This document shows positions 1 to 7,731 of a DNA stretch of 64,000 bases, piece after piece; the first letter of the stretch is position 1; every line of letters starts with the position of its first letter. The stretch is from the NCBI GenBank assembly GCA_963741405.1, contig CAVUHX010000017.1, positions 3,562-67,561 on the forward strand. The letters run 5' to 3'. The stretch comes from Roseiarcus sp963741405. GTDB lineage: Bacteria; Pseudomonadota; Alphaproteobacteria; Rhizobiales; Beijerinckiaceae. Under the pieces are notes generated by a model that saw only the letters and a program-made list of their open reading frames with translations, searched no databases and was not told where the DNA came from. The translations under genes were made by a program, and so were the position numbers.

Positions 1-319
1 CAAACGGCTGCACGAGCGCGACGATCGCCGGGACCGGCTGGAGAAAGTAGCGGAGGTGGCGCAGCAGCACGGCCGCAAGCGCGACATGGAAGACCCAGCC
101 GAACAGCCAGATCCACTTGTTCGACTTGAACAGGCTCTGGAACAGGACGACCTCGCGCGCAACGCGCAGGGCCACGCCGCCCCGCGTGGTCGGAGCTGGA
201 GTGGTCGGAATCCGCAGCGGAGCGGGCGTCCCGGCATATTGCCAGACCCGAAGGCCGAGGCCGCCGACCAAAACGATCGTCGCGGCGTAGAACAGCGCAG
301 CGTAGACGACGGTCGCCAC
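1..319 (-). CDS. dsrM: DsrM, N-terminal part (cut by window edge)
   Basis: About 106 N-terminal residues of DsrM, the NarI-like haem b membrane subunit of the DsrMKJOP complex that exchanges electrons between the quinone pool and the cytoplasmic Dsr proteins. The GTG start at 319 follows a strong GGGAGGAA ribosome-binding site. The translation begins MATVVYAALFYAATIVLVGG, a first membrane helix, then a hydrophilic stretch and a second helix containing WLFGWVFHVALAAVLL with a histidine suited to haem ligation. It is the last visible gene of the leftward dsr operon; dsrK and later genes would lie off the left edge. Identification rests on position after dsrC plus the helix pattern. Confidence 0.8.
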   Translation of the reverse strand, partial: MATVVYAALFYAATIVLVGGLGLRVWQYAGTPAPLRIPTTPAPTTRGGVALRVAREVVLFQSLFKSNKWIWLFGWVFHVALAAVLLRHLRYFLQPVPAIVALVQPF

Positions 320-390
320 AAGTTCCTCCCATGCCCAGCGAGCTTCGTCAGCCCGCGGGCGCAATCATTCGTTCGCTTGGACCGGACGGC

Positions 391-726
391 TCAGACGCAC
401 CCGGTCGGCTTCGGCAGGCCGGCGATCTTGCACGCCTGCTTGGCCGGTCCATAGGGGAATAGGGTATAGAGGTACTTCTGGTCGCCCTTTTCCTTGCCGT
501 ACTTCTTGGTCATCTCCTTGACGAGGATGCGCACGGCCGGAGCGATCTGGTATTCCTCGTAGTAATCCCGAAGGAAGTTGACGACTTCCCAATGCTCGGG
601 CGTCATCTCGAGGTTCTCGCCTTTCGCGATGAGGTCGGCGAGTTCGGGGGTCCATTCGCCGATGTCGGTGAGGTAGCCCTCCTCGTCGTGCGGGATGGAC
701 ATCCCGTTGAATGCGTACGCAGACAT
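391..726 (-). CDS. dsrC: DsrC, sulfur-carrier protein
   Basis: DsrC (111 aa) carries sulfur as a persulfide or trisulfide between the DsrEFH transferase, the DsrAB sulfite reductase and the membrane DsrMKJOP complex. The C-terminal arm holds the two diagnostic cysteines of a true DsrC: C99 (in QACKIAGLPKPTGCV) and the penultimate C110. This separates it from TusE-type homologues, which keep only the last one. The typical EHWEVVNFLRDYYEEYQIAP core is present. It lies 35 nt downstream of dsrH in the dsrABEFHCM order and the ATG at 726 has a plausible purine-rich ribosome-binding site. Confidence 0.95.
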   Translation of the reverse strand: MSAYAFNGMSIPHDEEGYLTDIGEWTPELADLIAKGENLEMTPEHWEVVNFLRDYYEEYQIAPAVRILVKEMTKKYGKEKGDQKYLYTLFPYGPAKQACKIAGLPKPTGCV

Positions 727-761
727 TATTTCTTCTCCTCTTTAGTTTTCCCGGCCGCCGC

Positions 762-1070
762 TCACAGCCAAGCGCAGACGCGAGCGTGGTTCGCGGCCAG
801 ATCGACGAAGCCGTCGTAGCCGACGACTTTCACGCCTTCGGCCAGATCCTCCGGCTTCATGCCGCGCGCAGCGAGATCGGGCCCGAGCGCGTAGACTTCG
901 CAGCGTGCGCGGCTTTCGGCGATGGTCCTGGCGAACGTCCCGCCCTTGCGGGCGCCGAGCACGCCGTCCTCGATCATCAGAACGGCGTCGCCCTGGAGCG
1001 CATGTCCGAAAGCGGTCGCCATCGATCCGCGCTCGAACGGAGACTTGTTGATTGTGTGAAGCGTCGACAT
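762..1070 (-). CDS. dsrH: DsrH, sulfurtransferase subunit (TusB family)
   Basis: DsrH (102 aa) is the TusB-like subunit of the DsrE2F2H2 sulfur-relay hexamer in the cytoplasm, which passes sulfur to DsrC. The family start MSTLHTINKSPFERGSM is intact. The residue corresponding to Cys20 of Allochromatium vinosum DsrH (in its NSLESCLK segment) appears to be alanine here (GSMATAFG), so this subunit may be structural, leaving transfer to DsrE. Two other cysteines occur near residues 57 and 100. It starts 11 nt after dsrF ends, inside the operon. Confidence 0.92.
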   Translation of the reverse strand: MSTLHTINKSPFERGSMATAFGHALQGDAVLMIEDGVLGARKGGTFARTIAESRARCEVYALGPDLAARGMKPEDLAEGVKVVGYDGFVDLAANHARVCAWL

Positions 1071-1081
1071 CGATAATTCCC

Positions 1082-1492
1082 TCAGAAGCTCAGGACCACG
1101 TCGTTCTCGCCGATGATGCGAGCCATTTCGGCGCGGTCGACGAGATGGATCGAGGGCTTCTCCGCGTAATCCTCATTTTCGTCCTCGTAGACAATCGGCA
1201 TGAGGTCCGCCTGGCTCAGTCCCCGCTCCTCCAAAAACTCGCGTTCGACGTAGAGCTTGCGGACCTCGAAATCGCCGAGCGCCCGATAGGTCTTGGAGAA
1301 GTTCTTCATGCCGATTCCGGCGGTGTCCTGCCCGTCGATCAGCTCGAAGACCCCGTCGTCGATAAAGGCGAGCGACACGTCCTGTTCGAAGGCCGCTCCG
1401 ATCAGCACGACCTCGAGCGACTCGAGAGCGTAGATCGTCCCGTATGGCGCTCTGCGGTTGATGTAGAGAAACTTCTTTTTCGTTTCGCTCAT
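1082..1492 (-). CDS. dsrF: DsrF, sulfurtransferase subunit (TusC family)
   Basis: DsrF (136 aa) is the TusC-like subunit of the DsrEFH complex, a structural partner of the catalytic DsrE. The sequence begins MSETKKKFLYINRRAPYGTI and carries the family pattern of a flavodoxin-like DsrE fold, with YALESLEVVLIGAAFEQDV in the first helix-strand unit and ELIDGQDTAGIGMKNFSKTY in the middle. Nine bases separate it from dsrE upstream and 11 from dsrH downstream, so the three subunits are surely co-expressed. Confidence 0.92.
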   Translation of the reverse strand: MSETKKKFLYINRRAPYGTIYALESLEVVLIGAAFEQDVSLAFIDDGVFELIDGQDTAGIGMKNFSKTYRALGDFEVRKLYVEREFLEERGLSQADLMPIVYEDENEDYAEKPSIHLVDRAEMARIIGENDVVLSF

Positions 1493-1501
1493 GACGCGCC
1501 C

Positions 1502-1894
1502 TCAATCCCCGAACGTGACCATGCGGTCGGCCTGGATGCCGGCCTCGATCAGTTGCCCGAGGCCCGATATCCGGAAGCCCGGCGCGATGTTGTCGGCGTC
1601 CTTGCCCTGCCGCTTGGCCTCGTTGGCGTCGAGGATGCCGCGCCGCTGCGCCGCCGCGATGCACACGACGAGATCGACGTGGTGCATGAGCGCAACTTCG
1701 CTCCACTGCTTCTGCAGGTTGCGGTCGTCCTGTGGGGGCACGGTCAGGCGCGTGCCGTTATTGACGCCGTCGTGATAGAAGAACACGCGAAAGATCTCAT
1801 GCCCCTTGGCGAGCGCCGCCTTCACGAACTGCAGGGCGCTGTCGGACGCCTGGTGCGTGTAGGGCCCCTCATTGACGACGACTCCGAACTTCAA
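1502..1894 (-). CDS. dsrE: DsrE, catalytic sulfurtransferase subunit (TusD family)
   Basis: DsrE (130 aa) binds persulfide sulfur on one cysteine and hands it to DsrC. That residue is present as C78 in HHVDLVVCIAAAQRRG, the same position as the active Cys78 of A. vinosum DsrE and E. coli TusD. FFYHDGVNNGTRL and the C-terminal GFRISGLGQLIEAGIQADR motif are also typical. The gene follows dsrB after about 95 nt, the longest gap in this part of the operon, with an AG-rich ribosome-binding site (revcomp of tctccttcgg). Confidence 0.94.
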   Translation of the reverse strand: MKFGVVVNEGPYTHQASDSALQFVKAALAKGHEIFRVFFYHDGVNNGTRLTVPPQDDRNLQKQWSEVALMHHVDLVVCIAAAQRRGILDANEAKRQGKDADNIAPGFRISGLGQLIEAGIQADRMVTFGD

Positions 1895-1988
1895 ACCGCT
1901 CTCCTTCGGCGCGGCTCAGCGCCATTCTTGTAAGAGTCCCGTCGTCGCGTGGGAGGCGACGACGACGGGCAAGCGCCAGTCGCGGCGC

Positions 1989-3070
1989 TCAAAAGTGGAG
2001 GTGCGCCGACATGTTCATGGACTTGCGCGCACCGGTCCATGTATCGAGGTGGTGCTTGGTAAAGGCGAAACCCGTGATTTCGAAGAAGCGCGGCCAGCCG
2101 ATCCGCTCGATCCACTCCCCCAATCGCTCCCACGGGCGGCCGCCTGCCTTGTAGGCGTAAAGAATCTTGAGAACGACCTCTTCGACTTCCGGCCAGCGCG
2201 GCGGATTGTTGGGCAGGTTGGCGATGACCAGCTTGTGGAAGGTCGGCTTCGAGCGCGCGTTCGAGTGTTTGCCGCCGACCCAGACGGCCAGTTTGGTCGA
2301 ATCCGCGCCATTGATTTGCATCGGCGGACACGGCGGATAGCAGGCGCCGCAGCAGATGCACTTGCTCTCGTCGACTTCCAGGGATGGCTTTCCGTTGACC
2401 ATTGCGGGGCGAATCGCCGCCACCGGGCAGCGCGCAACAACGGCCGGCCGCTCGCACACCTTGGACACGAGATCGTGATTGATGCGCGGGGGTTTGGTGT
2501 ATTGCACGTTGATCGAGATGTCGCCCTGGCCGCCGCAATTGATCTGGCAACAGGAGGTGGTGATGCGCACGCGGCTCGGCATCTCGGTGTGCGTGAACTC
2601 GTGATGCATTTTGTCCATCAGGCTCTTGACCACGCCCGACGCGTCGGTGCCCGGGATGTCGCAATGCAGCCACCCTTGCGTGTGCGAGATCATCGACACC
2701 GAATTGGCGGTGCCGCCGACGGGGAAGCCTTCGGCGATCAGCTTGTCGATCAGCGGCTGAACCTTGTCTAAGCGAGCTCAGCATGAACTCGATGTTGCTG
2801 CGGGTGGTGAACCGAACGTGGCCCTCGGCGAACTGGTCGCCGATGTCGCAGAGCTTGCGGATGGTGAACACGTCCATCTGGCGCTGTGTGCCGGCGCGCA
2901 CCGTCCAGACTTCGTCACCGCTCTTGGCGACATGACGCAGCACGCCCGGACGCGGGTGGTCGTGCCAGGCCCATTGGCCGTAGTTCTTTTTCAACAGCGG
3001 GTGCATGTATTGAAAGGGATCCGGCACGCCTGAACTCGATGGGGCGTCTCATTTGCGTCGCAACGTTCAT
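1989..3070 (-). CDS. dsrB: DsrB, reverse dissimilatory sulfite reductase beta subunit (two frameshifts)
   Basis: Beta subunit of the sirohaem sulfite reductase DsrAB, which in this reverse-type system oxidises DsrC-bound sulfur to sulfite. Sirohaem/[4Fe-4S] ligands CCQINCGGQGD and the ferredoxin-type CICCGACYPPCPP cluster are intact. The open frame is broken twice. Near 3042-3045 one extra base splits RRPIES from GVPDPFQYMHP. Near 2768 another extra base splits SNIEFMLSS from LDKVQPLIDKL. Removing both restores an uninterrupted protein of about 359 aa starting at ATG 3070 (GGGAGAG ribosome-binding site). The rest of the operon is intact, so sequencing error is more likely than loss, but this is unproven. 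Confidence 0.88.
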
Positions 3071-3147
3071 TCGCGGTCTCTCCCAAAACTCTTGTCTTTG
3101 AACCGCGCCGCCGGACTTGCGTCCAGCGGTCGGCTCGATTCGATCTC

Positions 3148-4449
3148 CTACTCGGCGGCGACGTCGATATTCTTTTCCCTCGCCTTGCGCTCGAAATACT
3201 TCTCCGCCTCGACGGTGAAATCATCGGTGCGGACATAGCAGGACGTGCGCGGATGGTTGACCATGTTTGGATCGGGATCGATTTCGACCGCCTCGAGGAA
3301 GGCCGGCAGGCCGATGCGGTCGATGGTTTCGCCGATGCGCTCATGCTCGAGCGCGTTCTCGGAAAAGAAATCGACCAGCTTGCGGCCCAATTCGACGAGC
3401 TTCTCGTAGTCCTCGTCGGTGTCGAGTTTCATGAAGGGAACGAGCACCGTGCCCATCAGGTCGCCGACCTTGAGGGCGCGCTTACCGCCGACCAGGATCG
3501 CCGCGCCCCGGTCGTCGCCGGGCGAGAGCGCCTTGGGCATCACGTTGAGGCAATGCATGCAGCGCACGCAGGACTTGTTGTCGACGTCGAGCGTGTCGTC
3601 GTCGTTGAGGCTCAATGCGCGCGTCGGGCACATCGAGATGACGGTATCGATCATGTGCTTCCGTCCGACCCGCTTGACGTGGGCCTTCACCTCTTCCTGG
3701 TTGACCTTCATGTGGTCGCGCCAAGTGCCAATCACCGCGAAGTCGGCGCGATGGATCGCGTTGACGCAATCGTTGCCGCAGCCGGAGAACTTGAATTTGA
3801 ACTTGTATGGCAGCGCCGGGCGATGCATCTCGTCGAGAAACGAGTTGAGCACCGTCCGGTGAGCCTTGACCTCGTCGTAACAGGACATTTCGCAACGAGC
3901 GTGGCCGACGCAACTCGTCGAGGTGCGCATCGCCGGACCCGCGCCGCCCAGATCGAAGCCGATCTCATTGAGAGCGTCGAAAGCCTTCTGGGAGTTTTCG
4001 GTCGTGCAGCCCTGGAACATGATGTCGCCGCTCTGGCCGTGGAAGGCGATCAGGCCCGAGCCGTGCTCCTCCCAGATGTCGCAGAGTTGGCGCAGGACAT
4101 CAGTGCTGTAATGGTAGCCCGCCGGCGGCTGCACGCGCAGCGTATGGAATTCTTTCGAGGCGGGGTACTGTGCGGCGACCTCGGAAAAGCGCGGAATGAT
4201 GCCGCCGCCATAGCCGAACACCGAAACGGTGCCGCCCTTCCAGTAGCCGAGCCGTTCCTCATAGGAATGCTCAAGTTGCCCGAGCAGGTCGTTCATCATC
4301 GGAGCGTATTGCTTGTCGCCTGCGTCGCGCAGGCGCTTGAGCCCCGTGACGAAGCTCGGCCACGGCCCGGTTTCGAGCTGGTCGAGCATAGGGGTGGGGT
4401 GTTGGCCCTTGGAGGGGGTAATGGTCTTGTCTTCCTCTGACACCGGCAT
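3148..4449 (-). CDS. dsrA: DsrA, reverse dissimilatory sulfite reductase alpha subunit
   Basis: Alpha subunit (433 aa) of the cytoplasmic alpha2beta2 sirohaem sulfite reductase acting in the oxidative direction. Cluster and sirohaem ligands are visible as TSCVGHARCEMSC and SGCGNDC, followed by a ferredoxin insert ending SCVRCMHCLNVMPKAL. The chosen ATG at 4449 (MPVSEEDKTITPSKGQHPTP) follows GAGGGAGAG and leaves the usual TPMLDQLETGPWPSF motif about 20 residues in. A longer in-frame reading to 4557 has no matching family sequence. First gene of the leftward dsr operon, with a 150-nt leader. Confidence 0.95.
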   Translation of the reverse strand: MPVSEEDKTITPSKGQHPTPMLDQLETGPWPSFVTGLKRLRDAGDKQYAPMMNDLLGQLEHSYEERLGYWKGGTVSVFGYGGGIIPRFSEVAAQYPASKEFHTLRVQPPAGYHYSTDVLRQLCDIWEEHGSGLIAFHGQSGDIMFQGCTTENSQKAFDALNEIGFDLGGAGPAMRTSTSCVGHARCEMSCYDEVKAHRTVLNSFLDEMHRPALPYKFKFKFSGCGNDCVNAIHRADFAVIGTWRDHMKVNQEEVKAHVKRVGRKHMIDTVISMCPTRALSLNDDDTLDVDNKSCVRCMHCLNVMPKALSPGDDRGAAILVGGKRALKVGDLMGTVLVPFMKLDTDEDYEKLVELGRKLVDFFSENALEHERIGETIDRIGLPAFLEAVEIDPDPNMVNHPRTSCYVRTDDFTVEAEKYFERKAREKNIDVAAE

Positions 4450-4599
4450 CTCTCCCTCGTAGCTGACCGACGCTTGTCCGCGTCCAGCGAAATTGACCGG
4501 CGTGCGACCGGAAGAACCCTGACTGCGGACCGTCGTTCTGGCCGCAGCCGACGACAAATCCGCGCGACGACCCTCTTCCCACGGCGCCGGAATTGGGCG

Positions 4600-4627
4600 A
4601 TATTAGCGAAAAATTCGAATATGTGAA
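4600..4627 (-). promoter_or_regulatory. Candidate dsr operon promoter
   Basis: In the 241-nt divergent gap, the minus strand shows TTCACA (4627-4622), 16 nt, then TAATAT (4605-4600), a fair sigma-70 type match in an otherwise GC-rich region. It would give a leader of about 145 nt before dsrA. Seen by eye only; no start site is known. Confidence 0.4.
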
Positions 4628-4690
4628 TAGGTTCCCGGAAAAAAATGTCGGCGAGGCGGCTCTCCGGCCGGCGTGGTTAGGGCGGAAGCG

Positions 4691-5665
4691 ATGGTGGAAG
4701 GTGCGGTGAAGCTTCTCGAATTGCAGGAGAAACGGCCTTTGCGCGGCTCTCCGTTCCGCCTCCGGGATCGCGCCGCTCGCGCCGCTTACGAAGCTTGGCG
4801 CGAGGCCAAGCTCGAGGCCTATCCGAGACGCAAGGAGGATTTTCTGGTCGAAGTCGGAGACCTCGGCGCCCCGACTCGCGCCGAGCGCGAATCCATTCGC
4901 CGGCTTGCGCGGATCGCCAACATGGCCGTCTACGCCACCCGGTCGAACCTCGCCGACGAGCGGGCGACGCGGAGCGACCTGATCGCCTTCGGGCGCGCGT
5001 TCGGCCTCGCGGCGATCGAAGACCACCGCTCGGCGGAAGCCGACGGCGTCGTCCGGATCGAGGTCGTCGACCAGGGCGGGCGCCTCGGCTACATTCCCTA
5101 CACCGACCGGGCGATCAACTGGCACACCGACGGCTATTACAACTATCACGGGCCCGAGCGCGCGGTGCGCGCGATGCTGCTGCACTGCATGCGCCCTGCC
5201 GGGCAGGGCGGCGTCAACCGGCTGCTCGATCCCGAGATCGCCTATATCCGCCTGCGCGATTCCGACCCTGGGCTTATCGAGGCGCTGACGCACCCGGAGG
5301 CGATGACCATCCCGGAAAGCGTCGAGGCGAACGGGCGGGTCCGTCCCGTGAATGTCGGCCCGGTGTTCTTCACCGACGCGCGGGGCGTCCTAGGCATGCG
5401 GTTCACTGCAAGAAAGCGCAACGTCGTCTGGCGGGACGATTCCGTGACCCGCAGGGCCGTCGCGATGCTCGAATCCGTCCTCTCAGGCGACCCGCTCGTC
5501 CTCGAGACGCGGATGGAGCCCGGGCAAGGCCTCATCTGCAACAACGTGCTCCACGACCGGACCAGCTTTGCGCCTTTCCGGGAGACCGGGCGCGACCGCC
5601 TGCTTTTCCGCATCCGCTACGCTGACCGGATCGACGGCGGCGACGATTTTCTTAAGGATTCATGA
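4691..5665 (+). CDS. TauD/TfdA-family Fe(II)/2-oxoglutarate-type oxygenase, dsr-linked
   Basis: A protein of about 324 aa of the TauD/TfdA oxygenase superfamily. The iron facial triad is visible as HTDG in INWHTDGYYNYHGPERAV, with the distal histidine in NNVLHDRTSF and a late arginine in RDRLLFRIRYA for the co-substrate. Substrate is unknown; family members cleave sulfonates, carnitine precursors and others, so a sulfur-containing substrate is only a guess from the neighbours. It is transcribed away from dsrA and heads a three-gene unit: the next gene overlaps its stop region. ATG 4691 is preferred (GGCGGA upstream); GTG 4673 is possible. Confidence 0.75.
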   Translation: MVEGAVKLLELQEKRPLRGSPFRLRDRAARAAYEAWREAKLEAYPRRKEDFLVEVGDLGAPTRAERESIRRLARIANMAVYATRSNLADERATRSDLIAFGRAFGLAAIEDHRSAEADGVVRIEVVDQGGRLGYIPYTDRAINWHTDGYYNYHGPERAVRAMLLHCMRPAGQGGVNRLLDPEIAYIRLRDSDPGLIEALTHPEAMTIPESVEANGRVRPVNVGPVFFTDARGVLGMRFTARKRNVVWRDDSVTRRAVAMLESVLSGDPLVLETRMEPGQGLICNNVLHDRTSFAPFRETGRDRLLFRIRYADRIDGGDDFLKDS

Positions 5666-5673
5666 GGGCGCCA

Positions 5674-5874
5674 ATGGCCTATGTCAGCGAACTGCTCATC
5701 GCCAATCCGAAGATGGCGAGTTTCGAAGAACTCGAGGCCGCGGTCGTCGAGGCGGCGCGCAAGGGCGAAATCCATCTCTACATGGACATCAAGCCGGAGT
5801 TTCCGGACACCCCGCGCGACTGGGAAGTGCAACTCGAGCTCGCTTTCTATCGCGCCGAGACGACCCGCCGATGA
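5674..5874 (+). CDS. Small conserved protein in the dsr-divergent operon
   Basis: A 66-residue acidic cytosolic protein, MAYVSELLIANPKMASFEEL at the start and KPEFPDTPRDWEVQLELAFY later, with no signal peptide or membrane segment. I do not recognise a named family. It starts 8 nt after the oxygenase and its last four bases overlap the next start (ATGA), so the three are translationally coupled. ATG 5674 is chosen over ATG 5662, which overlaps the upstream stop. Confidence 0.65.
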   Translation: MAYVSELLIANPKMASFEELEAAVVEAARKGEIHLYMDIKPEFPDTPRDWEVQLELAFYRAETTRR

Positions 5875-6083
5875 GCGACTCGGTCAAGACGCCGCTGAAA
5901 ACGATCACGGCTCCCTACGGCCGCCAGATCCGCCTCGACGACGTCGCCTACGAGAGCGGGCTCAAGCTGCTTCGGGTGATGATCCGCGAAGGCGCGCGCT
6001 ACACGATTCTCGAAATCGACGCGGCGACGGCCCTGGAATGGGGCGACGAAATGCGGAAATGGGCGCGAACGAGCGCGCCATAG
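5871..6083 (+). CDS. Small conserved protein in the dsr-divergent operon
   Basis: A 70-residue cytosolic protein beginning MSDSVKTPLKTITAPYGRQI and ending in a mixed strand-helix unit (ARYTILEIDAATALEWGDEM). No catalytic residues, cysteines or membrane segments are obvious. Not assigned to a family. The ATGA overlap with the previous gene and the hairpin 50 nt downstream mark it as the last gene of the oxygenase operon. It may be a partner subunit or accessory factor of the oxygenase; this is inference from context. Confidence 0.65.
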   Translation: MSDSVKTPLKTITAPYGRQIRLDDVAYESGLKLLRVMIREGARYTILEIDAATALEWGDEMRKWARTSAP

Positions 6084-6132
6084 CAGGCAGGAGGCCACTG
6101 GTAGTCGCGCTCCGAAACCGTCGGGAGACGGG

Positions 6133-6153
6133 GCGTCCTTCCGGACGCTCTTT
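6133..6153 (+). terminator. Rho-independent-like terminator
   Basis: Perfect 6-bp stem GCGTCC-TTCC-GGACGC followed by TCTTT, 50 nt after the last gene of the oxygenase operon and before convergent cbbX. The T-tract is short. Confidence 0.5.
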
Positions 6154-6192
6154 GGAGCGGGGCCGTCGCGGTCGGCAGTCGCGCCGCCATTG

Positions 6193-7113
6193 TCACCCGC
6201 TTGTTCCTGTTTGGCCGAACACCCGGCTCTGGCGAATGTCCTCCGCCTCGATCGCGGTCAGCCGGTCGACGGTCAGGTCCGGATCGGCCGCGGCAAACAG
6301 CCGGTTCGCCTGGCGCAGGCGGGCGCGGTCGAGCGCGTTGCGGATCGAGCGCGCGTTGGCGAACAACGGCTGGGCGCGCCTCAGCGCAATATATTCCGCG
6401 AGTGTCCGCCTCGCTTCCGGGCTCAGCCGGTAGTTGAGTGACGACAGCATTTTCTCGCCGATCGCGAGGAGGTCCGAGTCGTCGTAGTCCGGAAAGTCGA
6501 TGTGGTGGGCGACGCGCGAGCGGAACCCCGGATTGGAGTGGAAGAAGCGGTCCATCTTGTCGGTATAGCCCGCGAGGATCACGACGAGGTCGTCGCGGTT
6601 GTTCTCCATCACCTGCAGCAGGATTTCGATCGATTCCTGCCCGTAGTCCCGCTCGTTCTCCTGCCGGTAGAGATAATAGGCCTCGTCGATGAACAGCACG
6701 CCGCCCATCGCCTTCTTCAAAACCTCCTTCGTCTTGGGCGCGGTGTGGCCGATGTACTGGCCGACGAGGTCGTCGCGAGTGACCGCGACGAGATGTCCGC
6801 GACGCACGTAGCCCAGCCGATGGAGGATCTCGGCCATGCGCATCGCGACCGTCGTCTTGCCGGTGCCGGGGTTGCCGGTGAAGCTCATGTGCAGGGTCGG
6901 GGCCTGCGACGTGAGCCCGAATTTCGACCGTACCCGGTCGACGAGCAGCAGCGCCGCGATCTCGCGGATGCGGCTCTTGACCGGCGCGAGGCCGATCAGT
7001 TCGTCGTCGAGTTGCTTGAGCACCGGGCCGACGCCCGAGAGGGCGAACTCCTCGGCGAGATTGATTCGCTCCGGCGTCGCCGGTCGCGGCTCGGCCTCGG
7101 CTGCCGCGCTCAT
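6193..7113 (-). CDS. cbbX: CbbX, red-type RuBisCO activase
   Basis: AAA+ ATPase of 306 aa that pulls the C-terminal tail of red-type RuBisCO large subunits to release inhibitory sugar phosphates. Walker A GNPGTGKT is at residues 80-87 and Walker B GGVLFIDEAYY near 137-147. The pore-loop region follows (DDLVGQYIGHTAPKT) and the sensor arginine segment NPGFRSRVAHHIDFPDY is intact. The N-terminus is a slightly longer than usual acidic tail. It overlaps cbbS by 4 nt (start ATG 7113, cbbS stop 7110), giving operon cbbLSX. Confidence 0.95.
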   Translation of the reverse strand: MSAAAEAEPRPATPERINLAEEFALSGVGPVLKQLDDELIGLAPVKSRIREIAALLLVDRVRSKFGLTSQAPTLHMSFTGNPGTGKTTVAMRMAEILHRLGYVRRGHLVAVTRDDLVGQYIGHTAPKTKEVLKKAMGGVLFIDEAYYLYRQENERDYGQESIEILLQVMENNRDDLVVILAGYTDKMDRFFHSNPGFRSRVAHHIDFPDYDDSDLLAIGEKMLSSLNYRLSPEARRTLAEYIALRRAQPLFANARSIRNALDRARLRQANRLFAAADPDLTVDRLTAIEAEDIRQSRVFGQTGTSG

Positions 7114-7529
7114 GCGTAGCGCTTTCCTTCCGGCCGGTCGGTCGCGTAGGCGCGGGTCGCGTAGCGCTGCGTGCGGCCGGGCCCCTCCGTCCGATCGAGC
7201 CGGAAGCCGTCCTCATTCTTCGGCCGGTTGACGATGAAGGAGATCCTGACCGACTCCCAGCCGTGCGACGAATCGAAGGCCGACAGCCTTATGTATCGGT
7301 CGCCGTAGATTTTGCGGCACGCGTCGAGCTCCATGAGAGCGCCTTTGGCGTCGGCGATGTCGAACATCGGCAGGCCCCACATCTCCCAATAGGTGTTGCG
7401 GGGATGCGGATCGTCGGTGAATTCGATGTTCACCGCCCAACCGTTGTCGAGGCAGTACTGAATTTGGGTGAGAATCTGGTCGTCGGTGAGGTCCGGAAGG
7501 AACGAAAAGCAGCCTTGGGTGATGCGCAT
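7110..7529 (-). CDS. cbbS: RuBisCO small subunit, red type
   Basis: Form I small subunit of 139 aa, beginning MRITQGCFSFLPDLTDDQIL. The C-terminal extension of about 30 residues after the SFIVNRP segment marks the red (IC/ID) type, in which it forms the beta-barrel in the central channel. WEMWGLPMFDIADA is the usual core. ATG 7529 is the only family-consistent start; a longer open frame upstream runs through the REP-like spacer and is not coding. It overlaps cbbX by 4 nt. Confidence 0.96.
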   Translation of the reverse strand: MRITQGCFSFLPDLTDDQILTQIQYCLDNGWAVNIEFTDDPHPRNTYWEMWGLPMFDIADAKGALMELDACRKIYGDRYIRLSAFDSSHGWESVRISFIVNRPKNEDGFRLDRTEGPGRTQRYATRAYATDRPEGKRYA

Positions 7530-7546
7530 GGAAAAGACTCCTGGGT

Positions 7547-7728
7547 CCCTTCTCCCGCCGGGAGAAGGTGGCGCGAAGCGCCAGATGAGGGTTGGCGCCG
7601 CAGAGGCGCCGGTCGCGTCGAGCGCCGCAAAAGGCGCTCGCATTCTTCTGCCGTATGATGAAGGCGCCGCAGCTGAACCCTCATCCGGTCGCGCTTTGCG
7701 CGTCCACTTTCTCCCGGACGGAGAAGGG
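7547..7728. repeat. Inverted pair of REP-like palindromes between cbbL and cbbS
   Basis: The left unit (7547-7591) contains CCCTTCTCCC-GCC-GGGAGAAGG, then GGCGCGAAGCGCC and ATGAGGG. The right unit (7678-7728) is the same pattern inverted: CCCTCATCC, GCGCTTTGCGC, TTTCTCCCGGACGGAGAAGGG. The two flank about 86 nt of GC-rich sequence with further small dyads and end four bases from the cbbL stop. This resembles a BIME/REPIN-type element. A third unit lies at 31856-31899. Confidence 0.8.
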
Positions 7729-7731
7729 AAA

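Noticed and set aside
2750..2790. Programmed +1 frameshift in dsrB (CTT AGA resembles the yeast Ty1 CUU-AGG slip site)
   Set aside because: A second, unrelated one-base insertion near 3043 is needed as well, and no bacterial dsrB is known to use frameshifting. Error or decay explains both.
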